A stretch of DNA of 7,019 nucleotides from Coprothermobacter sp. (GTDB lineage: Bacteria > Coprothermobacterota > Coprothermobacteria > Coprothermobacterales > Coprothermobacteraceae): positions 1-7,019 of the forward strand of contig DMVM01000039.1 in assembly GCA_003476705.1 (NCBI GenBank), read 5' to 3'. Below the pieces are notes generated by a model that saw nothing but the letters and a program-made list of their open reading frames with translations, ran no database searches and was not told the origin of the DNA. Shown one piece after another: positions 1-4,610 of this stretch. The number at the start of each line of letters is the position of its first letter. Within the stretch, counting starts at the first letter, position 1. Position numbers and translations under genes: made by a program.

Positions 1-234
1 ACAGTCAGCAGGTGAACCATCTACCACAGTATAACCCTCGTAGCCGTTGGGCATAAACACTTTTCTAAGTCGTAGGATGGAATCCAAGGTAAGAGAGTGA
101 CTGGTAGCATTCTTTGTCCTATCAGGAGCTACCACAGTTATTTCTGCCTTTCCCCATTTGAGAAGATGTGTCACCAAAATATTTATACCTTCTGCAAAAA
201 TGCCGTCATCGTTTGCAACCAGTATTTTCCGCAC
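1..234 (-). CDS. surE: 5'/3'-nucleotidase SurE, N-terminal part (cut by window edge)
   Basis: SurE proteins are metal-dependent cytoplasmic phosphatases that remove phosphate from nucleoside 5'- and 3'-monophosphates. The first 78 residues are visible and the gene continues beyond position 1. The start [12 protein letters not shown] matches the SurE N-terminus, with the two metal-binding aspartates at D9 and D10. VVAPDR at 34-39 and SHSLTL at 45-50 follow, and the visible part ends in DGSPADC, equivalent to the family GTPxDC segment. I chose the GTG start at 234 because AGGAGG lies at 240-245, five bases upstream; the overlapping ATG at 236 is in the wrong frame. The metal-ligand Ser found in E. 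coli and T. maritima SurE (S39) aligns with N42 here. The sirtuin gene lies upstream on the same strand across a 112-bp gap, so cotranscription is possible. The family assignment is firm; activity is inferred. Confidence 0.93.
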   Translation of the reverse strand, partial: MRKILVANDDGIFAEGINILVTHLLKWGKAEITVVAPDRTKNATSHSLTLDSILRLRKVFMPNGYEGYTVVDGSPADC

Positions 235-247
235 ATTAACCTCCTGA

Positions 248-262
248 TTAATCATTGATTAA
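248..262. repeat. 15-bp odd-centred palindrome upstream of surE
   Basis: TTAATCA-T-TGATTAA is a perfect inverted repeat with 7-bp arms around a single base. It sits immediately upstream of the surE AGGAGG (240-245), so it lies in the presumed 5' leader or promoter of surE. The AT-rich arms and one-base centre look more like a dimeric protein binding site than a stable RNA hairpin, since a one-base loop cannot fold. No regulator can be named from the sequence. Confidence 0.45.
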
Positions 263-293
263 AAAACAACATAACCCAGAACTGGCATTATTT

Positions 294-305
294 GGTAATT
301 TTACC
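294..305. repeat. Short inverted repeat GGTAA-TT-TTACC
   Basis: Perfect 5-bp arms flank a TT spacer in the sirtuin-surE gap. On the minus strand it contains TAAAAT (298-303), a 5/6 match to a -10 box that could serve surE. A TTGCAC at 323-328 would then be a poor -35 at a long 19-bp spacing. This is weak on its own and is recorded because two other palindromes share the same gap. Confidence 0.25.
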
Positions 306-321
306 CTCTTTACATGCCACA

Positions 322-334
322 TGTGCAATGCACA
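322..334. repeat. 13-bp odd-centred palindrome TGTGCA-A-TGCACA
   Basis: A perfect inverted repeat with 6-bp arms lies 12 bases beyond the sirtuin stop codon. It overlaps a second palindrome, CACATGTG, at 318-325. No T-tract follows on the minus strand and the centre is one base, so it does not look like a terminator of the sirtuin gene. A protein binding site upstream of surE is the simplest reading, though it is unproven. Confidence 0.4.
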
Positions 335-346
335 CAACATCTCACT

Positions 347-1084
347 TCAAGGTAACTCAATGCCCAAGACAGAAGCTAACTTTTCAGAGAACTCTCCGGT
401 ACTCTCGTGGAAAACGTAGTCTGCCCTGTCGTCATAAGGGGTTGGTAGCAGGTTCACGACCACCAATTTAGTTACCATGGCAGGCAGCTGGGCCACGGGA
501 TAGACCTCAAGACTACTTCCCATAACTATCATTAGATCGCTTAATTCCACTTCCCTGACTGCTTGGAAAAACGTATCGGGCATGGGATCTTCGAAAAGAA
601 CCACATTGGGACGTAATAGTCCTCCGCAGCTGCATTGAGGTATGTTACCATCGTTGAATTGCTTCCAAGCTTCTTCCAAAGGGTATTCCTTGTGGCATCG
701 CAAACAAGTAACTGTTTCAAGATTGCCATGGACTTCGTACACATTCTTGCTGCCAGCCCTCTTGTGAAGTCCATCAATGTTCTGTGTGATTACCGCCTTT
801 GTGAATCCAAGCCTCTCTAACTCAGCAACGAGGAAATGAGCTTTATTGGGCTTTGCTGCTTTGTACTGCATCCACATGGGTAAATTGAACTCCCAAAACG
901 CCTTCGTATCTGTTTCAAAGGTGGATCTACTCACGTACTTTATGGGATCATATTTTTTCCAGAGCCCTTGAGGACCCCTGTAATCGGCTATACCACTCTC
1001 AGTGCTTATACCAGCACCAGCAAGAACGACGGCATGTTCTGAGCTTTTCAACAGTTTCGCTACTGCCTCATAATCCGACAGCAT
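347..1084 (-). CDS. cobB: Sir2 family NAD-dependent protein deacylase (sirtuin)
   Basis: Sirtuins remove acyl groups from protein lysines, consuming NAD+ and releasing nicotinamide and O-acyl-ADP-ribose. The 245-residue length is typical of bacterial enzymes. NAD-binding motifs are GAGIS at 23-27 with DYRG at 34-37, and TQNID at 100-104; H119 in VHGN is the catalytic base. A zinc site is formed by C127 and C130 and by C151 and C153, the second pair being CxC. GSSLEVYP at 189-196 and the VNLLPTPYDD region near 210-219 complete the Rossmann fold. The pattern GPQGLWKKY and QNIDGLHKRAGSKNVYEVHG is close to T. maritima Sir2, so class U is likely. The usual FGE after RPNVV is FED here (164-166). 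The ATG start at 1084 is preceded by GGAG at 1095-1098. The gene is divergent from phoB and upstream of surE. Substrates are unknown; acetyl-CoA synthetase is a common target in other bacteria. Confidence 0.95.
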   Translation of the reverse strand: MLSDYEAVAKLLKSSEHAVVLAGAGISTESGIADYRGPQGLWKKYDPIKYVSRSTFETDTKAFWEFNLPMWMQYKAAKPNKAHFLVAELERLGFTKAVITQNIDGLHKRAGSKNVYEVHGNLETVTCLRCHKEYPLEEAWKQFNDGNIPQCSCGGLLRPNVVLFEDPMPDTFFQAVREVELSDLMIVMGSSLEVYPVAQLPAMVTKLVVVNLLPTPYDDRADYVFHESTGEFSEKLASVLGIELP

Positions 1085-1109
1085 ATTCTAACCACTCCAT
1101 TTTTTTCAT

Positions 1110-1118
1110 TTTATAACA
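1110..1118 (-). promoter_or_regulatory. Putative extended -10 promoter of the sirtuin gene
   Basis: On the minus strand this reads TGTTATAAA, a TGn extension joined to a 5/6 match of TATAAT. It lies 26 bases before the sirtuin start, giving a short leader that still contains the GGAG ribosome binding site. No good -35 is visible at 16-18 bp. The central TTATAA is symmetrical, so the same spot reads TATAAC on the + strand and could also feed phoB with a leader of roughly 65-70 bases. Confidence 0.4.
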
Positions 1119-1143
1119 GGTTGCGCGATATTCTATTGCATTT

Positions 1144-1163
1144 TTAACACTGTTAAGTTAACA
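1144..1163. promoter_or_regulatory. Putative Pho-box-like operator: three TTAACA half-sites
   Basis: The 20 bases hold TTAACA at 1144-1149, its complement TGTTAA at 1151-1156, and TTAACA again at 1158-1163, each separated by one base. This gives two overlapping perfect odd-centred palindromes. TTAACA matches the TT(A/C/T)ACA half-site bound by Bacillus PhoP, the regulator paralogous to PhoB. There, however, half-sites are direct repeats at about 11-bp spacing, and here they alternate in orientation at 7-bp steps. The cluster ends 28 bases before the phoB ATG; TATTAA at 1165-1170 is a possible -10. Autoregulation of the phoB operon, and perhaps control of the divergent sirtuin, is inferred. 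Confidence 0.45.
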
Positions 1164-1191
1164 TTATTAAGAAGAAGGTGGTGGTACTAAT

Positions 1192-1902
1192 ATGGAGAAC
1201 CAATCAGAAACTATCCTAGTCGTGGAAGACGACCGAAACATTCTGGACGCCATCGAACGAAAGCTTACCAAAGAAGGCTTTAAAGTCATTAAAGCAATGA
1301 ACGGCAAAGAAGCTTTAGAGAAGTTCTATGCACACCAGCCAAACCTGGTCTTACTTGATCTAATGTTACCTCTGGTAGATGGCAAGGAAATACTTAAGGA
1401 GATAAGAAGCCAGTATGACACCCCCATAATTGTAGTTACAGCACGTGAAGAAGAAGTAGACCGAATTCTGGGATTGGAACTTGGCGCTGACGACTACATC
1501 ACAAAGCCTTTCAGCCTACCTGAGTTAGTGGCCAGAGTCAGGGCAGTGCTTAGACGCACTTATGGCATGAAAAAAACAGTGGGAGAAAGGAGACTGGTTT
1601 GCGACGACATTGCCCTGGATTTACGCGGCCATGAGCTCAGGGTGAACAATCGGTCATACCTGTTGCCCAAAAAACAATTTGAGCTTTTGCGCATACTCAT
1701 GTCAAGGGCTGGCGAGGTGCTGGCTCGGGAGTATCTGCTAAATGAAATCTGGGGTGCTGACTACTACGGAGATAAGCGCACGTTGGACGTTCATATTAAG
1801 TGGCTCAGAGACAAAATAGAACCCAATCCAAACGAACCAAAATACATACTTACTGTGAGAGGTGTGGGATACAAGTTTAACGGCGACGTAAGGAAGGAAT
1901 AG
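1192..1902 (+). CDS. phoB: OmpR/PhoB family response regulator (phosphate regulon type)
   Basis: This is a two-component DNA-binding response regulator, presumed to be phosphorylated by the kinase encoded next. The 236-residue protein has an N-terminal receiver domain (about 7-120). It carries the acidic pair E12/D13 in LVVEDD, phosphoacceptor D56 in LLDLMLP, T83 and K105 in YITKPF. A C-terminal winged-helix domain (about 130-232) includes LTVRGVGYKF near its end, typical of OmpR/PhoB members. The ATG at 1192 is preceded by a purine-rich AGAAGGTGGTGG (1173-1184 region) with SD-like GGTGG. The stop codon lies five bases before the kinase ATG, so the two are translationally linked. The presence of phoU as third gene supports the phosphate regulon reading over other OmpR-type regulators. 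TTAACA half-sites just upstream suggest autoregulation. DNA targets outside this window are unknown. Confidence 0.9.
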   Translation: MENQSETILVVEDDRNILDAIERKLTKEGFKVIKAMNGKEALEKFYAHQPNLVLLDLMLPLVDGKEILKEIRSQYDTPIIVVTAREEEVDRILGLELGADDYITKPFSLPELVARVRAVLRRTYGMKKTVGERRLVCDDIALDLRGHELRVNNRSYLLPKKQFELLRILMSRAGEVLAREYLLNEIWGADYYGDKRTLDVHIKWLRDKIEPNPNEPKYILTVRGVGYKFNGDVRKE

Positions 1903-1907
1903 TCGCC

Positions 1908-2981
1908 ATGGCTGGTGCCGATCTCGCAATTCTAATAGTTGTCCTATGTGCCCTAGCTTCTGTAGTAGTGTTGTTCCAAACGGTCTCCTCACATGACAGA
2001 CGAAGTGAAGAGAACGTGGCTAAAGACTTATTGGAAAACCTGCCCGTACCTGTCTTCGTGCTCGACGATGATTTTAGGATAATCAGATACAATGGGCTTT
2101 TCGAATCTTTAGTGGGTAAGACGCCTCTGGAAAGATTTCTTTACGAGGTCTTCAGGGATCACAAAGTCATCGATGCACTACAAACCTGCAAAAAGGAAGG
2201 TACTGCGTCAACACCCTTTTACCTGACACCCTCAGCCGAAAAAAGATCCTATTACATGATCCTTAAGCGAACAAACGGTGAGACCATCGGAACCATTGAG
2301 GAATGTACCCATGGAAGCACAAAAGAAGATGTCGAACTTTACCAAAAAATGCTCCACGAACTTAAAACACCTTTGAGTTCGGTTAGGCTCATGCTAGAGC
2401 TTTTGGAGGAGGAAGAAGACCCTCTGCAGCGAAAAGATCTTACCACACGTATCATAGACGAGATGGACAGGTTGAATCAGCTGACCAGCGATTTAGCACT
2501 GCTGATCAAGATGGATCGTGGCTTGGTAGATCGCATGGATAAGGTAAACATTGTTAATTTGCTCAGTGAAGTCATTTGGCAGATGAGTGTGCTTGCTGAC
2601 AACAAGAGAGTCTCCATCGAAGCAGAAATACCAAGTCACAGCATATTCGTAGAGGGAAGTAAAAGTCTGTTAAAGTCCCTTTTCTTAAACTTGTTAGATA
2701 ATGCCTTAAAGTACAGCCCTGAAAAGACAAAAATAACTGTTACCCTGCAGGAACAAAAAGAAAACGTCTTAATAACAGTTGCCGACGAAGGAGAAGGAAT
2801 TCCAGAGGAACAGCGAGAAAAAGTGTTCAAAGATTTTTACAGAGCAACTAGCAAGGCTGACGGATTGGGCCTTGGCCTGGGCATTGCTTTGGAAGTGGTT
2901 AAATTCCATGACGGTAGATTATGGTTAGAACCCAACGAACCCCATGGTTTGAAAGTAAATGTTGCCCTTAGGAAAGCTTAA
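1908..2981 (+). CDS. phoR: PhoR-like sensor histidine kinase with one membrane segment and a PAS-like domain
   Basis: This kinase would autophosphorylate on histidine and pass phosphate to the upstream response regulator. In the 357 residues, a single hydrophobic segment (about 5-24) is followed by HDRR, placing the rest in the cytoplasm. Residues 40-130 look PAS-like (LLENLPVPVFVLDDDFRIIRYN). The dimerisation/phosphoacceptor domain has H150 in MLHELKTPLSSVR. The ATPase domain has the N box NLLDNALKYSP (261-271), G1 DEGEGIP (293-299), the F-box-like VFKDFYR (306-312) and G2 GLGLGLG (319-325). There is no second membrane helix and hence no periplasmic sensor domain, which fits PhoR kinases that read phosphate status through PhoU and the Pst transporter. 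The ATG at 1908 lies ten bases after AGGAAGG (1891-1897), inside the end of phoB. The phosphate assignment rests mainly on the phoU neighbour. Confidence 0.88.
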   Translation: MAGADLAILIVVLCALASVVVLFQTVSSHDRRSEENVAKDLLENLPVPVFVLDDDFRIIRYNGLFESLVGKTPLERFLYEVFRDHKVIDALQTCKKEGTASTPFYLTPSAEKRSYYMILKRTNGETIGTIEECTHGSTKEDVELYQKMLHELKTPLSSVRLMLELLEEEEDPLQRKDLTTRIIDEMDRLNQLTSDLALLIKMDRGLVDRMDKVNIVNLLSEVIWQMSVLADNKRVSIEAEIPSHSIFVEGSKSLLKSLFLNLLDNALKYSPEKTKITVTLQEQKENVLITVADEGEGIPEEQREKVFKDFYRATSKADGLGLGLGIALEVVKFHDGRLWLEPNEPHGLKVNVALRKA

Positions 2982-3004
2982 CAAATAGATAGTGCAAGTG
3001 GAGG

Positions 3005-3010
3005 TATAAT
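3005..3010 (+). promoter_or_regulatory. Consensus TATAAT between the phoU SD and its start
   Basis: A perfect TATAAT lies between GGAGG (3000-3004) and the GTG start of phoU at 3018. Transcription from it would begin near 3016-3018, giving an essentially leaderless phoU mRNA. The best -35-like hexamer, TTAACA at 2978-2983 across the phoR stop codon, is 21 bp away, too far for a standard promoter. It may be chance, but it makes the SD-to-start spacing (13 bases) unusually long. Confidence 0.2.
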
Positions 3011-3017
3011 CTTCTTT

Positions 3018-3647
3018 GTGAAGTCAACAACCAAATTACTTGAAGAACGTCTAATTTATCTCTCTTCCTTAGCTCGCGACACCTGTAGGTCGGTATTAGA
3101 TGCGGTTGAAAGGAAAAGCCCCGCTAACGCCAATGCAGTGCTGGCGCTTGACCAAAAAGTAGATGAACTGAACAGAGACATTCAAGAAGTGGTTCTACAA
3201 GTAGCAATGGAATGTCCAGATGACATCGCATCAGTGATTATCATAGGTAAAATAGCCCAGGACATTGAAAGGCTAGTTGACCATTCCATGAATGTGGCTC
3301 GCATCGCAATTGATCCTACAGTCCCCAGTGAAAGCTATGATTTTTACGCACTCACCTTCAAGCGCATGGGTGAAATCGTTATAGAAATGCTTGATGAAGC
3401 TATTGATGCTTTTATAAACCGTGATCCGGAGGTAGCAAAGCAAGTTGCTAAGAAAGACGATGTACTAGATACCATCTACGCTGATTTGAAGAAGAGGTTA
3501 AGAAGTGGTCAGGAAAACCTAAAGCTTGAGGAAACCATAGATCTAATGCTAGCTGCAAAGCACTTAGAGCGCATGGGAGACTACGTGACAAACATTTGTG
3601 AATACACCACCACGCTTACCACTGGTGTACAAGCCGACCTGAATTAA
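3018..3647 (+). CDS. phoU: PhoU phosphate signalling and transport regulator
   Basis: PhoU is a cytoplasmic all-helical protein that couples the state of the Pst phosphate transporter to PhoR, repressing the regulon when phosphate is ample. The 209 residues are slightly shorter than the usual 215-240 but hold both three-helix repeats. Each repeat has the family E-R-x-x-D metal-binding motif: E84-R85-L-V-D88 with N92, and E184-R185-M-G-D188 with N192. The first motif has Val where Gly is usual. The start is GTG at 3018; GGAGG at 3000-3004 is 13 bases away, longer than normal, and no in-frame ATG lies near. The gene follows phoR by 36 bases and is probably its operon partner. No pstSCAB genes are in the window; if present they lie elsewhere, since the phoU end meets a convergent gene. 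Confidence 0.93.
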   Translation: MKSTTKLLEERLIYLSSLARDTCRSVLDAVERKSPANANAVLALDQKVDELNRDIQEVVLQVAMECPDDIASVIIIGKIAQDIERLVDHSMNVARIAIDPTVPSESYDFYALTFKRMGEIVIEMLDEAIDAFINRDPEVAKQVAKKDDVLDTIYADLKKRLRSGQENLKLEETIDLMLAAKHLERMGDYVTNICEYTTTLTTGVQADLN

Positions 3648-3683
3648 GAAAAGCCCGTCATAATGTGTACAAGTATGACGGGC
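3641..3683 (-). terminator. Rho-independent terminator of the short-chain dehydrogenase gene, between convergent genes
   Basis: A perfect 10-bp stem GCCCGTCATA / TATGACGGGC (3653-3662 and 3674-3683) has an 11-base loop. On the minus strand it is followed by TTTTCTTAATTC, which runs into the end of phoU. It therefore fits termination of the dehydrogenase gene, whose stop is at 3727. On the + strand the stem is followed by GGGGTAG rather than T residues, so it would be a poor intrinsic terminator for phoU, though the hairpin could still protect the mRNA end. Confidence 0.8.
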
Positions 3684-3726
3684 GGGGTAGTTGCTAAAGA
3701 CACTTTACCGGGTTGGGTTTTCCCGA

Positions 3727-4476
3727 CTAAGCCATAGTCCAACCACCATCTACGGGTAACACAGCACCGGTGATATAGGCCGACAAGTCTGATGCCAGGA
3801 ACAACGCAGCGTTGGCAATATCATCTGCTTGTCCAAACCTCCCCAGTGGTATAGGAGCCAAAAACATAGCACGAAGTTGAGGATCAGCAAGTACATCCTT
3901 AGTAATGGCAGTCTCTGAAGTGCCAGGGCATATGCAGTTTGCTCTTATATTGAACTTTGCATAGTCCAAAGCAACTGCTCTTGTGAGAGAAACCACTCCA
4001 CCTTTGGACGCTGCGTATGCAATAGCTTCAGGGAAGCCAATCAAAGCCGCAGCAGAAGCTGTGTTTATGATGACACCGCCACCGTTTTCTTTCATATGAG
4101 GAATAGCATACTTGCATCCAAGAAATACGCCTTTCAGGTTCACATCCAGCACTCTATTCCAATCTTCTACCTTCTGCTGTTCGGCGTTACCGGGGATGTA
4201 GATACCCGCATTGTTGAAAACGATATCCAACTTGCCGAATGCTCGTATTGTTTCGTCTACAAAATGCTTTACATCCTTTTCATCGGAGACATCGGCTTTT
4301 ACAGCAATAGATTCACCACCCACGGATTTAATTTCGTCTGCAACTTTAATCGCAGACTCTTCCACATAGTCCACCACAGTCACTTTGGCGCCTTCTTTGG
4401 CAAACAAAAGAGCAGTGGCTCTGCCAAAACCCGAACCTCCACCTGTAATGATAGCAACTCTGTCTTTCAGCAGCAT
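3727..4476 (-). CDS. Short-chain dehydrogenase/reductase (classical SDR, NAD-type)
   Basis: This is a soluble oxidoreductase of the classical SDR family, using a nicotinamide cofactor to interconvert an alcohol and a ketone. The 249-residue length is typical. Rossmann motif TGGGSGFG is at 11-18, D36 ends the second strand (VTVVD) and favours NAD(H) over NADP(H), and NNAG is at 88-91. The catalytic tetrad is N113, S141, Y154 and K158 (YAASK). PVDGGW near the C-terminus is also typical. I use the ATG at 4476 rather than the in-frame TTG at 4485: GGAGG at 4486-4490 directly abuts the TTG but sits nine bases from the ATG. The gene has its own TGCTATAAT promoter and a terminator, so it looks monocistronic. 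Substrate is not predictable; annotations such as glucose 1-dehydrogenase, 3-oxoacyl-ACP reductase or 3-hydroxybutyrate dehydrogenase would be guesses. Confidence 0.92.
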   Translation of the reverse strand: MLLKDRVAIITGGGSGFGRATALLFAKEGAKVTVVDYVEESAIKVADEIKSVGGESIAVKADVSDEKDVKHFVDETIRAFGKLDIVFNNAGIYIPGNAEQQKVEDWNRVLDVNLKGVFLGCKYAIPHMKENGGGVIINTASAAALIGFPEAIAYAASKGGVVSLTRAVALDYAKFNIRANCICPGTSETAITKDVLADPQLRAMFLAPIPLGRFGQADDIANAALFLASDLSAYITGAVLPVDGGWTMA

Positions 4477-4516
4477 TTCTCTCAACCTCCTATTAGAGTG
4501 ATTCTAAAACACGATA

Positions 4517-4525
4517 ATTATAGCA
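4517..4525 (-). promoter_or_regulatory. Extended -10 promoter of the short-chain dehydrogenase gene
   Basis: The minus strand reads TGCTATAAT, a perfect -10 hexamer with the TGn extension. Transcription would start near 4510, leaving a leader of about 35 bases that includes GGAGG at 4486-4490. The -35 position falls in the GC-rich terminator stem of the preceding gene and shows no TTGACA-like hexamer. A 5-bp inverted repeat, TTAGA-GTGAT-TCTAA (4493-4507), lies between the start point and the ribosome binding site and could be an operator, though it is short. Confidence 0.65.
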
Positions 4526-4559
4526 TTAAATAATAGAGGGCCCCACCTTGCGGGGCCTC
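4523..4559 (-). terminator. Rho-independent terminator downstream of the aminotransferase gene
   Basis: The minus strand forms a GC-rich stem of GAGGCCCC (4552-4559) with GGGGCCCTC (4536-4544) around the loop GCAAGGT. One base is bulged. It is followed by TATTATTTAATGC, a T-rich but interrupted tail. It lies about 45 bases past the aminotransferase stop at 4603. Its tail runs directly into the -10 region of the dehydrogenase promoter. Confidence 0.75.
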
Positions 4560-4577
4560 AAAAAGAAAGAGAAATCT

Positions 4578-4610
4578 TTAAGTAGTTTTCCTGTTGTCTG
4601 GACTACTTAA
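4578..4610 (-). repeat. AT-rich inverted repeat over the aminotransferase stop codon
   Basis: TTAAGTAGT (4578-4586) and ACTACTTAA (4602-4610) form a perfect 9-bp stem with a 15-base loop that can be shortened by G-T pairs. It includes the TAG stop at 4603-4605. On the minus strand a pyrimidine-rich stretch with several T runs follows before the GC-rich terminator. It may act as a first, weaker terminator or a 3'-end stabilising hairpin in tandem with the stronger one. Confidence 0.45.

Noticed and set aside
562..600. FED instead of FGE in the sirtuin substrate loop as a sign of altered function
   Set aside because: The flanking RPNVV and all catalytic and zinc residues are intact, and this loop varies among bacterial sirtuins; not strong enough alone.
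347..1084. Sirtuin as part of a Sir2-type antiphage defence system
   Set aside because: The protein is a short stand-alone class U-like deacylase with a normal zinc site. Defence Sir2 domains are usually fused to or paired with pAgo, HerA or similar partners; none is present here.
2978..2983. TTAACA at the end of phoR as a further Pho-box half-site
   Set aside because: It is a single copy formed by the last codon, stop codon and next bases of phoR, without a second half-site at 7 or 11 bp.
3695..3707. TAAAG-ACA-CTTTA inverted repeat after the phoU hairpin
   Set aside because: Five AT-rich base pairs with no T-tract; too weak to call a terminator or operator beside the strong hairpin at 3653-3683.
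4477..4485. TTG start adding three residues to the short-chain dehydrogenase
   Set aside because: GGAGG at 4486-4490 directly abuts the TTG with no spacer, whereas the ATG at 4476 is nine bases away and gives the usual SDR N-terminus.
4096..4533. 145-codon open frame on the + strand opposite the short-chain dehydrogenase gene
   Set aside because: Its translation shows no recognisable domain and it lies antisense to a gene with all SDR motifs intact; no good ribosome binding site was seen. It is a shadow frame.
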